From contig CP082844.1 of NCBI GenBank assembly GCA_019930625.1, positions 7,254,001 to 7,318,000 on the forward strand: DNA of 64,000 nucleotides, in the 5' to 3' direction. The notes beneath the pieces are model-generated. The model saw nothing but the letters and a program-made list of their open reading frames with translations, had not been told where the DNA came from and did not search any database. Below are positions 53,727 through 64,000 of this stretch, piece by piece; the stretch's first letter is position 1; every line of letters starts with the position of its first letter. Origin of the DNA: Nocardia asteroides. Lineage in GTDB: Bacteria; Actinomycetota; Actinomycetes; Mycobacteriales; Mycobacteriaceae. The position numbers and the translations under genes are program-made.

Positions 53727-55160
53727 TCAGAGCGGGATGTTCTTGTGGTGGCTGGCGCGGGCCGGGGCCGCGGCAAGTGCCGCGGCGATGGTGCTGCGCG
53801 TCTTCGCCGGGTCGATGACCTGGTCGACGACACCGATCGCGATGGCGCGCTCCACGCCGCCCGCGATGCGCTCGTGTTCGGCGGTGAGCCGCTCGTGCAG
53901 CGCCTCGCGCTCCTCCTCCGGCGCGGCCGCGAGGGCCTTCTTGTGCAGAATGCCGACCGCGGCCTTGGCGCCCATGACGGCCACTTCCGAACCGGGCCAC
54001 GCGTAGACAGCCGTCGCACCGAGCGAGCGAGCGTTCATCGCGATGTAGGCGCCACCGTAGATCTTGCGGGTGACCAGGGTGACCCGCGGAACGCGCGCCT
54101 CGGCGAACGCGTGCAGCAGCTTCGCGCCGCGCCGGACGACGCCTTCCCACTCCTGGCCGACACCGGGCAGGTAGCCCGGGACGTCGGTGATCACGATCAG
54201 CGGAATGCCGAACGCGTCGCACAACCGCACGAAACGTGCCGCCTTCTCAGCGCTTTCGGAGTTCAGGCAGCCGCCCAGGCGGATCGGGTTGTTCGCCAGC
54301 ACGCCGACCGTGCGGCCGCCGAGACGGCCCAGACCGGTGACGATGCTGCGGGCGTACAGCCCCTGCAGCTCCTCGAACGACGACTCGCCGTCGACGTTGT
54401 CGAGCAGTTCGTGGATGATCGGCTTCACGTCGTAGGCGCGCTTGGCCGATTCCGGCAGCAGAGCCTTCAGGTCCATGTCGCCGTGCTCGGCCGCCACCAG
54501 GTCGAATTCGCCCTGCTCGGCGAACATCGACACCAGGCGGCGCGCGCGGTGCAGCGCGTCGGCCTCGTCGTGGGCCACGATGTGGGTGACGCCGGACTTC
54601 TTGCCGTGCGTCTCGGGACCGCCCAGGGTGGCCATGTCGACCTGCTCGCCGGTCACGCTGCGGACCACGTCGGGTCCGGTCACGAAGACGCGGCCTTCCG
54701 GAGCCATGATCACGATGTCGGTCAGCGCCGGACCGTAGGCGGCGCCACCGGCGGCGAAGCCGAGCACCACGGAGATCTGCGGAACCAGGCCGGACGCGCG
54801 GACCATGGCCTCGAAGACCAGGCCGACCGCGTGCAGCGCCTCGACGCCCTCGGCCAGGCGAGCGCCACCGGAGTGCCACAGCCCGACCACCGGGACGCCG
54901 GAATCGATCGCGGTGTCGATCGCGTCGACGATGTGCTTGCAGCCCTCCACGCCCATCGCGCCGCCCATGACGGTGGCGTCGGAGCAGTAGGCCACGGTGC
55001 GGACGCCGTCCACCTCGCCGATGGCAGCGAGCACGCCGGACTTGTCACGCGGGTGCAGCGGAAGGATGGTCCCGGGATCGAAGAAACGCTGGAGTCGGCC
55101 GAGCGGATCGCGCGGGTCGGTTGCCGTCTCTTGATGCAACGCGGGAGCGATGATTGTCAT
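53727..55160 (-). CDS. accD6: Acyl-CoA carboxylase beta subunit AccD6
   Basis: A 477-residue carboxyltransferase. It has the biotin-side and acyl-CoA-side halves: HSGGARLAEGVEALHAVG with VVLGFAAGGAAYGPALTDI (oxyanion glycines) in the N-terminal half, and RLGGCLNSESAEKAARFVRLCDAFGIPLIVITDVPGYLPG with RKIYGGAYIAMNARSLG in the C-terminal half. In mycobacteria AccD6 makes malonyl-CoA for FAS-II. It sits downstream of kasA, as expected. A GC-rich hairpin separates it from kasA. Confidence 0.93.
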   Translation of the reverse strand: MTIIAPALHQETATDPRDPLGRLQRFFDPGTILPLHPRDKSGVLAAIGEVDGVRTVAYCSDATVMGGAMGVEGCKHIVDAIDTAIDSGVPVVGLWHSGGARLAEGVEALHAVGLVFEAMVRASGLVPQISVVLGFAAGGAAYGPALTDIVIMAPEGRVFVTGPDVVRSVTGEQVDMATLGGPETHGKKSGVTHIVAHDEADALHRARRLVSMFAEQGEFDLVAAEHGDMDLKALLPESAKRAYDVKPIIHELLDNVDGESSFEELQGLYARSIVTGLGRLGGRTVGVLANNPIRLGGCLNSESAEKAARFVRLCDAFGIPLIVITDVPGYLPGVGQEWEGVVRRGAKLLHAFAEARVPRVTLVTRKIYGGAYIAMNARSLGATAVYAWPGSEVAVMGAKAAVGILHKKALAAAPEEEREALHERLTAEHERIAGGVERAIAIGVVDQVIDPAKTRSTIAAALAAAPARASHHKNIPL

Positions 55161-55219
55161 CGCGTGGTCTCCTCAACCTCAAAAAGTGGGCCGCTGGCGC
55201 GGCTGCGTAAGTCGAACCA

Positions 55220-55256
55220 CGGCGGGGCCGGGCCAGTTCGATGGCCGACCCCGCCG
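55220..55256 (-). terminator. GC-rich hairpin between kasA and accD6
   Basis: Outer arms CGGCGGGG (55220-55227) and CCCCGCCG (55249-55256), with an inner pairing GGCCA/TGGCC (55231-55235 and 55242-55246). It may end or attenuate the fabD-acpM-kasA transcript before accD6. Confidence 0.5.
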
Positions 55257-55281
55257 GGATCGTGTGCAGTCGATCGCGCGG

Positions 55282-56532
55282 CTATGCCCGACCGAAGGCG
55301 AGCGCCACATTGTGCCCACCGAATCCGAAGGAGTTGTTGATCGCGTACTCGATCTCCTGGCGGCGGGCTTCGCCCTTCACCACGTCGAGATCGATCTCCG
55401 GATCCTGGTTCTCCAGGTTCAGCGTCGGCGGAACGATGCCGTCGCGGATGCTCATCACAGTCAGCACGGACTCCAAGGCGCCGACGGCGCCGATCGAGTG
55501 GCCGAGCGCCGACTTGGGCGCGTACACCGAGGCATGGTTGCCCACGGCCTTGGTGATCGCATTCGCCTCGGCGGTATCGCCGATCGGCGTCGCGGTCGCG
55601 TGCGCGTTGATGTGCGTGATGTCCTTCTTGGTCAGACCCGCGGACTGCATCGCCCTGGTCATCGCCCGCGCCGCGCCGTCTCCCGTGGGATCGGGCGCGA
55701 CGAGGTGGAAGCCGTCGGAGGTGATGCCCGCACCGAGCAGTCGCGCGTGGATGGTCGCGCCCCTGGCCTTGGCGTGCTCTTCGGTCTCGATGACCATGAG
55801 CGCGCCCGCTTCGCCGAAGACGAAGCCGTCGCGATCCTTGTCGAAGGGACGCGAAGCGCCCTTCGGATCGTCGTTGCGGGTGCTCATCGCGCGCATCATG
55901 GTGAACGCCGCGATCGGCACCGCATCGATGAAGCCTTCGACGCCACCGGTGACGACGATGTCGGCGTCACCCATGACGATCATGCGCCAGGCATTGGCGA
56001 TGGCCTCGGAGCCGGACGAGCATGCCGAGACCGGAGTGACCACTCCTGCCCTGGCCTTCAGTTCGAGACCGACAACGGCCGACGGGCCGTTCGGCATGAC
56101 CATCTGCACAGCCAACGGCGAAATCTTGCGATAGCCGCCGTTCTTCAGCTTGTCCACGGAATCGATGAGGGCGTCGCCGCCTCCCAATCCGGTGCCGATG
56201 GCCACACCCAGCCGCTCCGGGTCGACTTCGGGGCTGCCCGCGTTCCGCCAGACTTCGCGACCGAGCACGGTCGCGAGCTGCTCGACGTAGGCCATGCGCC
56301 GACATTCGACACGAGACAGCAGAGTGTCGGGCCGGACCTTCAGATGACCGCCGATGCGGACCGGAAGATCGTATTCCTCGACGAAGGAATCCTCGAGAAC
56401 GTCGATGCCGCTCTCGCCGTTGAGGAGTCCCTTCCACGTCGCATCGACGTCACCCGCGATCGACGTGGTCGCCGCAAGGCTGGTTACGACGACGTTGGGG
56501 AAATTCCCGTTCAAGGTGGAAGGAGTGGTCAC
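55282..56532 (-). CDS. kasA: Beta-ketoacyl-ACP synthase KasA
   Basis: A 416-residue KAS-I/II type synthase, the same length as mycobacterial KasA. The Cys-His-His triad is visible in [20 protein letters not shown] and [12 protein letters not shown]. In FAS-II it extends acyl-AcpM chains toward meromycolate. GTG at 56532 chosen; the ribosome site is weak. It is ten bases behind acpM, in one transcript. There is no second KAS gene (kasB) after it. Confidence 0.95.
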   Translation of the reverse strand: MTTPSTLNGNFPNVVVTSLAATTSIAGDVDATWKGLLNGESGIDVLEDSFVEEYDLPVRIGGHLKVRPDTLLSRVECRRMAYVEQLATVLGREVWRNAGSPEVDPERLGVAIGTGLGGGDALIDSVDKLKNGGYRKISPLAVQMVMPNGPSAVVGLELKARAGVVTPVSACSSGSEAIANAWRMIVMGDADIVVTGGVEGFIDAVPIAAFTMMRAMSTRNDDPKGASRPFDKDRDGFVFGEAGALMVIETEEHAKARGATIHARLLGAGITSDGFHLVAPDPTGDGAARAMTRAMQSAGLTKKDITHINAHATATPIGDTAEANAITKAVGNHASVYAPKSALGHSIGAVGALESVLTVMSIRDGIVPPTLNLENQDPEIDLDVVKGEARRQEIEYAINNSFGFGGHNVALAFGRA

Positions 56533-56542
56533 AGTTTCGGCC

Positions 56543-56842
56543 CTACTCGGCGTCGAACTTGGCCTTGAGCTCGGCCGCCGCGTCCGCGTTCTCGGCCTCG
56601 AGCTTCTGGATGTAGGCGACGGCGTCGCCAACCGTCTTCAGGCTGGCCAGATCCTCGTCGGGGATCTTCACGCCGTACTTGTCCTCGGTCTGAACCGCGA
56701 TCTCGACCATGGACAGCGAGTCGATGTCCAGGTCATCGACGAAGGACTTCTCGATCGTCACCTCGGAGGGCTCGATGCCGGTCACCTCTTCGATGATCTT
56801 GCCGAGTTCCTCGACGATTTGTTCCTGGGTCAGAGCGGCCAC
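56543..56842 (-). CDS. acpM: Meromycolate extension acyl carrier protein
   Basis: A 99-residue acyl carrier protein with the phosphopantetheine Ser in [11 protein letters not shown] and a Glu/Asp/Ala-rich C-terminal extension ([20 protein letters not shown]). M. tuberculosis AcpM has a longer tail (about 115 residues). GTG at 56842 has AAGGGAG seven bases upstream. It sits between fabD and kasA. Confidence 0.95.
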   Translation of the reverse strand: MAALTQEQIVEELGKIIEEVTGIEPSEVTIEKSFVDDLDIDSLSMVEIAVQTEDKYGVKIPDEDLASLKTVGDAVAYIQKLEAENADAAAELKAKFDAE

Positions 56843-56900
56843 TTCGTGGCTCCCTTCTTGTTACTTTGTAGGGCTCTACTGGTTTTTTTCGGATCGAGGG

Positions 56901-56915
56901 CGGTAATAGTTACCG
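56901..56915. promoter_or_regulatory. Palindrome CGGTAA-TAG-TTACCG upstream of acpM
   Basis: A perfect 6-bp inverted repeat with a three-base centre in the 120-base gap between fabD and acpM, next to a run of seven T on the + strand. It may be an operator or attenuator for the acpM-kasA part of the operon. Confidence 0.4.
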
Positions 56916-56962
56916 ACTCTCGGTCACGACCTCGCATCTGCATGCATGGCCGCGGAGGAAAG

Positions 56963-57877
56963 CTAGCCGGATACGGTCAGCTCAGCCAACGCGGGGAGGT
57001 CTTGCGGGGTCTTCAGGGCCAGCGTGGGCGTGCCCTTCAGCTCCCGCTTCGCGATACCGACGAGGGTGCCCGCCGGCGGCAGTTCGGCCACCGCCGAGAC
57101 GCCGGCCCGCCGGACGGTCTCGGTGCACAGATCCCAGCGAACAGGCCGGGTGACCTGGGCGGCGAGCTTGTCGATCGCGTCCTGTCCGGACGCGACCGGC
57201 TTGCCGTCGAAGTTCGACAGCAGGGTCCTGGTCGGCTCGTTCGGCGTGATCTTCGTTATGGCATCGGTCACAGCATCCTGCGCCGGCGCCATGAACGCCG
57301 TGTGGAACGCGCCCGCGACGGGCAACGCCCGGACCCGGGCCTTCTCCGGGGGATTCGCGGCGAGCTCGGCCAGAGCGTCCAACCGGCCCGCGGCCACGAT
57401 CTGACCCACCGCGTTGCGGTTGGCCGGAACGAGGTCGAGTTCGGTGAGCCGTTCGAGCACGGCGGCCTCGTCGCCGCCGAGCACGGCGGACATACCGGTC
57501 GGCTCCAGTGCACACGCCTTGGCCATCTCCGCGCCGCGGATGGCGGCCAGCCGGACCGCGTCGTCGGCGGAGATGACTCCGGCGACCGCCGCGGCGGCGA
57601 GTTCACCGACCGAGTGTCCGGCGACGATGGTAGCGGCGGGAAGCGTCTCCGGCGAGATCTCCGCGCACGCGAGCAGCGCCGCGGCGACCACCAGCGGCTG
57701 GGTGACGGCGGTGTCGGTGATCTCCTCGGCCGTCGCGGTGGTGCCGAGACGGACCAGGTCGAGGCCGGAGGCCTTGGACCACAGCGTCAGGCGCTCATTC
57801 GCGCCGGGAAGGTCGAGCCAGGGCGCGAGCATGCCGGGTGTCTGAGAGCCCTGTCCAGGGGCGAACAACGCGATCAC
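56963..57877 (-). CDS. fabD: Malonyl-CoA:ACP transacylase
   Basis: A 304-residue FabD: GQGSQTPGM start, nucleophile Ser in GHSVGELAAAA, His in GAFHTAFMAPA and the conserved NFDGKPV segment. It loads malonyl groups onto AcpM. GTG at 57877 with AGAGG nearby. First gene of the FAS-II operon, with the PucR-type regulator immediately upstream. Confidence 0.95.
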   Translation of the reverse strand: MIALFAPGQGSQTPGMLAPWLDLPGANERLTLWSKASGLDLVRLGTTATAEEITDTAVTQPLVVAAALLACAEISPETLPAATIVAGHSVGELAAAAVAGVISADDAVRLAAIRGAEMAKACALEPTGMSAVLGGDEAAVLERLTELDLVPANRNAVGQIVAAGRLDALAELAANPPEKARVRALPVAGAFHTAFMAPAQDAVTDAITKITPNEPTRTLLSNFDGKPVASGQDAIDKLAAQVTRPVRWDLCTETVRRAGVSAVAELPPAGTLVGIAKRELKGTPTLALKTPQDLPALAELTVSG

Positions 57878-57942
57878 GCCTCTAAGAAAACACTGTGAGG
57901 CGGGCCGCACGAGATGTCGACGCGGATGAAGGTTCGGAGGCG

Positions 57943-57965
57943 CTTTTGTGGGGGTCCCACAAAAG
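57943..57965. promoter_or_regulatory. 10-bp palindrome between the regulator and fabD
   Basis: CTTTTGTGGG (57943-57952) and CCCACAAAAG (57956-57965) form a perfect inverted repeat around GGT, 66 bases upstream of fabD and 41 after the regulator's stop. It is either the operator of the FAS-II operon or the regulator's terminator; its T/A-rich outer arms allow both. Confidence 0.5.
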
Positions 57966-58005
57966 TCCACGTGGGCTGTCCGAATCGACCGATTCCACGG
58001 ATGCG

Positions 58006-59340
58006 TTACAAGCCCTCGGGACCCAACGCGACCGGAGTGGCTTCTGGGGCAGGAGTCGACGATTCGTTACGGGTTCGTGTCAAACGACCCACCGTGGCGG
58101 CGATCCGGAGCACATAAGCGTCCCGCGGATTCATCGGATCACGGCCGGTGATCTCGGCGATTCGCTTGAGGCGATACCGGACCGTATTTGGATGGACGTA
58201 CAGCTGACGCGCACACGTCTCGACGGCTCCACCGCAATCCAGATAGGCATCCAGAGTGTCCGCCAGCGACGACCCCGCCGCGGCCAACGGTAGGACAAGG
58301 TACTCGTTCAGCGCGTCGATCGCAGCTCGATCGCCCAACAAAGCGCGTTCCGGGAGCAACTCCGCCGCGTGCACCGGTCGCGGCGCCCCGCGCCAGCCCA
58401 CCACGGCCTCCATCCCGGCCAGCGCTTCCACCGCGCTGGCGTGGGCGGCGCCCAGCGTGCGGGTGGTCGGCCCGATCACCACCGGCCCGTCCGAGAACAC
58501 CTCGCCGAGCAGATCGGCCAGGAACGGGGAGACATGCGACGGCTCGCCCAGATGGCCGGACACGACCATCACCAATCTGGTCCCCTGCACCACCGCCAAG
58601 GCGGCGCGACCGTGCCGCGCGGCGATCGAGTGCACCGCGCCCACCGACGAGACGCCCTGCTCCCCGGGGGGCGTGCCCACCAGCACTGTCGCGGGCGCGG
58701 TGGCATCCCAATTCAGGGTGGCGGCCCGCGACAACATGTCCGGCCCCGTGTCGCCGCGCACCACGGCGTCGACGACGAGCGCCTCCAGCCGGGTGTCCCA
58801 CGCCCCGCGCGACTCCGCGGCGCTGGCGTACACCGAGGCGGCGGCGAAACCGAGCTCGCGCCCGTAACGCAGTACCGCCTCGGTGAGGGCGACCAGCTGC
58901 CGGTCGTTGCGCGCGAGCGCGGGCAGCCACTGCTCGAAGAACTCCATGGCCACGCGGACCATGTCCACGGTCTGGCGCAGCGTCAGCCGCCGGGCCAAGT
59001 CCTGCGGGATCACCTGGAAGGCGTCCAGGCTGAACCGGATGTCACTGTCCGGGTCCTGGAGCCATTCCAGGAAGTTCACCACCGCGGTCTGCACCAGCAT
59101 CTGCACGCCGGCCCGCTGCGCGGCGTCCAGATCGGCGAAGAAGGGCAACCGATCCTGCATCGACCCCACCGCCTCGGTGGAGAGGCGGCCGGAGAACTGC
59201 TTCACACGTTTGAGCAGCGTGTCCGGGAGAGGGTCGCGCGTCTGCCGGTTCGGGGAGAGCGCGCCCGTCGGCAGATACACCTCGTGCTCGGAAGAGCCCT
59301 CGGAGATCCGTCGCGGCCGCGGCGGTTTACGATCCACCAT
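58006..59340 (-). CDS. PucR-family regulator of the FAS-II operon (Streptomyces FasR-like)
   Basis: A 444-residue regulator. The C-terminal PucR helix-turn-helix is clear: LADTLDAYLDCGGAVETCARQLYVHPNTVRYRLKRIAEITG. Before it lies a degenerate GGDEF-like domain (about residues 165-310) and an N-terminal helical part. It sits directly before fabD, where Streptomyces coelicolor has FasR, the activator of fabD-fabH-acpP-fabF, and M. tuberculosis has Rv2242. Activation of the FAS-II genes is therefore likely. ATG at 59340, eleven bases from aceE. Confidence 0.9.
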   Translation of the reverse strand: MVDRKPPRPRRISEGSSEHEVYLPTGALSPNRQTRDPLPDTLLKRVKQFSGRLSTEAVGSMQDRLPFFADLDAAQRAGVQMLVQTAVVNFLEWLQDPDSDIRFSLDAFQVIPQDLARRLTLRQTVDMVRVAMEFFEQWLPALARNDRQLVALTEAVLRYGRELGFAAASVYASAAESRGAWDTRLEALVVDAVVRGDTGPDMLSRAATLNWDATAPATVLVGTPPGEQGVSSVGAVHSIAARHGRAALAVVQGTRLVMVVSGHLGEPSHVSPFLADLLGEVFSDGPVVIGPTTRTLGAAHASAVEALAGMEAVVGWRGAPRPVHAAELLPERALLGDRAAIDALNEYLVLPLAAAGSSLADTLDAYLDCGGAVETCARQLYVHPNTVRYRLKRIAEITGRDPMNPRDAYVLRIAATVGRLTRTRNESSTPAPEATPVALGPEGL

Positions 59341-59351
59341 CCAATATTCCG

Positions 59352-62294
<2,943 letters not shown>

Positions 62295-62481
62295 GCTGAT
62301 GGCGTCGGTATCCCCGGGCGGGTTCGCTGGTTGGCGGACCGCCCGTTTACGAAAGGTTCGGGCGCATCATCCATCCTTGCCGATGACGCGTCCCAAATCA
62401 TCATGTCAGCCGTAAATCCAGTACCGTTCGACAGGCAAGGTGAGGATGACGAGCGTGGCAGCCCTGAGGAGCGGGAGAGCG

Positions 62482-63039
62482 ATGAAGCTGCTGAACCCAC
62501 GCGGGTTCGGAATGGTGTGCGCCAGCGGCGCCGTCGCCATCGGATTGGTCGTCGCGGGATGCGCCAACCGGGTGGAGGGCGTGGCGGGTCCGAACACCAG
62601 CGACCTGGCGGCGTACAAGACCGAGGCGGCGTCCTCGTCTGCGGCGGCGACCTCCTCGCGGCGTGCCGCGGCGCAGGCCAAGGCCATCGCCGACAATTGT
62701 GGCCAGTTCCCCTCCACCACCGGAGCGGGCGTGAGCAAGTACAACGAATTCGTCGACGCGCACGATGCGAACGCGCCCGACTACGTCGCCAAGCGCGACT
62801 CGGCGGTGCAGACCCTCGAGGACGCCGCGAACAAGGTGGAAAGCGGCGTGAACTCCGCCAGGGACGCGCTTCCTCCGGATCTTGCCGCGAAGTTCACCGA
62901 GTACGTGAACGCCGCCCGCGCGCTGGCCGCCGAGACCCGCCCGATGACCTACACCGCTCCGGTCGCGGCGCTCAACGACGCCAGCAGGCGGGTCAACGAC
63001 GCTCGCAACGTCGTGCGCGACTCGTGTCCGAAACGCTGA
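62482..63039 (+). CDS. Lipoprotein of the Rv2240c group
   Basis: A 185-residue lipoprotein with lipobox VVAGC (Cys27) and a helical exported domain with the pair of Cys in DNCGQFP and VRDSCPKR. Function unknown. It is divergent from aceE, as the M. tuberculosis homologue is. ATG at 62482 has GGGAGAG upstream. Confidence 0.75.
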   Translation: MKLLNPRGFGMVCASGAVAIGLVVAGCANRVEGVAGPNTSDLAAYKTEAASSSAAATSSRRAAAQAKAIADNCGQFPSTTGAGVSKYNEFVDAHDANAPDYVAKRDSAVQTLEDAANKVESGVNSARDALPPDLAAKFTEYVNAARALAAETRPMTYTAPVAALNDASRRVNDARNVVRDSCPKR

Positions 63040-63165
63040 GAAAGCCCTTGACACACCATCGCGACGCGACATTCCGTAGCTATTTCGCCGGATCGGCTTG
63101 CGCTGAAGCCCATAACCATGTTCGCTTGCAACTACCTACTGTCGGGAGTTGAGGAGGACACCACC

Positions 63166-63588
63166 GTGGTCGCCGCGGCGGACGCGCAGAACTACGCTCA
63201 GAAGCTTGGCATTACACACGGCTTGGTTGTCCAGGAATTGGGCTGGGACGAGGACGTCGACGACGAACTGAGGGCCGACGTCGAAGACGCGGTCGGCGGC
63301 GAACTCGTAGACGAGGACTCCGACGAGGTGATCGACGTCGTGCTGCTGTGGTGGCGCGACGGCGACGGTGACCTGGTGGACGCACTGATGGACGCGATCG
63401 GCCCACTGGCCGACGACGGTTTCGTCTGGGTGCTCACCCCCAAGACCGGACAGCCCGGCCATGTCGAGCCGAGCGAAATCGCAGAATCCGCACCGACCGC
63501 CGGTCTGACTCAGACCTCGGCGATCAGTCTCGGCTCGTGGACGGGTAGCAGGCTGGTTCAGCCCAAGGCGCCCTTGAAACAGCGCTGA
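63166..63588 (+). CDS. DUF3052 family protein
   Basis: A 140-residue acidic protein matching DUF3052 (Rv2239c): AQNYAQKLGITHGLVVQELGWDEDVDDELRADVEDAVGGELVDEDSDEVIDVVLLWWRDGDGDLVDALMDAI. Function unknown. GTG at 63166 was chosen over an upstream ATG because AGGAGG lies at 63152-63157, eight bases before it. Followed by ahpE, as in mycobacteria. Confidence 0.9.
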   Translation: MVAAADAQNYAQKLGITHGLVVQELGWDEDVDDELRADVEDAVGGELVDEDSDEVIDVVLLWWRDGDGDLVDALMDAIGPLADDGFVWVLTPKTGQPGHVEPSEIAESAPTAGLTQTSAISLGSWTGSRLVQPKAPLKQR

Positions 63589-63666
63589 ACCACCGCGCTA
63601 TGGTTTCCACCAGGGTTGGTCCCGCAGGGCCGCCCGGTGGAAACCCGACACGATGGAGGATTCGCT

Positions 63667-64000
63667 ATGCCGCTCGAGGTCGGCACTGTCGCGCCGGATT
63701 TCACGCTGAAGGACCAGAACAACCAGGAAGTGACCCTGTCGGACTTCCGGGGCAAGAAGAACGTCCTCATCGTGTTCTATCCGCTCGCCTTCACCGGCAT
63801 CTGCCAGGGCGAGCTGTGCAAGGTCCGCGACGAGCTGCCCAAGTTCCAGAACGACGACGCGGAGATCCTCGCGATCTCGGTCGGCCCGCCGCCCACGCAC
63901 AAGATCTGGGCGGCCGAGCAGGGCTACACCTTCCCACTGCTGTCGGATTTCTGGCCGCACGGCGCGGTGGCGCAGGCCTACGGGGTCTTCAACGAGAAGT
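63667..64000 (+). CDS. ahpE: AhpE-family peroxiredoxin (truncated by the window)
   Basis: The first 111 codons of an AhpE-type peroxiredoxin: VGTVAPDFTLKDQNNQEVTLSDF, then VLIVFYPLAFTGICQGELCKVRDELP. The peroxidatic Cys46 lies in TGICQGEL, and a second Cys51 follows five residues later. M. tuberculosis AhpE has only the first. ATG at 63667. It detoxifies peroxides using mycothiol/mycoredoxin or thioredoxin. The rest of the gene is outside the window. Confidence 0.92.
   Translation, partial: MPLEVGTVAPDFTLKDQNNQEVTLSDFRGKKNVLIVFYPLAFTGICQGELCKVRDELPKFQNDDAEILAISVGPPPTHKIWAAEQGYTFPLLSDFWPHGAVAQAYGVFNEK

Overview
The window looks like chromosomal DNA of a mycolic-acid-producing actinomycete, most probably Nocardia. 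The base composition is very GC-rich, with strong G/C bias at third codon positions and frequent GTG starts. There is a mycobacterial-type FAS-II operon, and the gene order matches, from memory, the Mycobacterium tuberculosis glnE-glnA2-Hip1-panB ... cobC-ptpA-SURF1-cobD and ahpE-aceE-fabD-acpM-kasA-accD6 neighbourhoods. Family assignments come from reading motifs, not from searches. I saw no IS element, CRISPR array, tRNA or rRNA.

Layout. 1-3.1 kb: tail of an upstream gene, short tandem repeats, a VanJ-like membrane nuclease/phosphatase, and a two-gene isochorismatase-like operon divergent from an HxlR regulator. 3.1-12.7 kb: conserved block of glnE and glnA2 (nitrogen control), a Hip1-type serine protease, panB, a lipoprotein, proline iminopeptidase and a CHAD protein. 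12.7-20.5 kb: RNase II-family enzyme, small secreted proteins, the RNase P RNA gene rnpB, hydrolase, acetyltransferases, a repeat-rich anchored protein, and a small operon facing an XRE regulator. 20.5-30.4 kb: a two-gene biosynthetic cluster, a C-A-T-C-A-T-TE peptide synthetase and a flavin monooxygenase fused to a PapA-type acyltransferase domain. 30.7-38.8 kb: conserved block of RNase H/phosphatase, zinc-ribbon protein, Nif3-like protein, cobC, ptpA, SURF1 and cobD. 38.9-53.6 kb: variable region with an ECF41 sigma factor, alanine dehydrogenase, regulators, two SDR enzymes, an orphan DNA methyltransferase, a truncated regulator and a translationally coupled P450/terpene synthase pair. 53.7-64 kb: FAS-II operon (fabD-acpM-kasA, then accD6) with its PucR-type regulator, aceE, and divergently a lipoprotein, DUF3052 protein and ahpE (cut by the window edge).

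How it works together. The 3' block links pyruvate to acetyl-CoA (AceE), malonyl-CoA supply (AccD6) and meromycolate elongation (FabD, AcpM, KasA), probably controlled by the PucR-type regulator. Relative to M. tuberculosis the accD6-ahpE block is inverted as a unit and has no kasB. The glnA2-glnE pair, the cobalamin genes cobC and cobD, and panB are housekeeping metabolism. The most novel material is the NRPS/monooxygenase-acyltransferase cluster, whose A1 domain carries a textbook serine code and whose fused acyltransferase has lost the catalytic second His of HHxxxDG, and the P450/terpene synthase pair, whose synthase has Thr for Glu in its NSE metal-binding motif.
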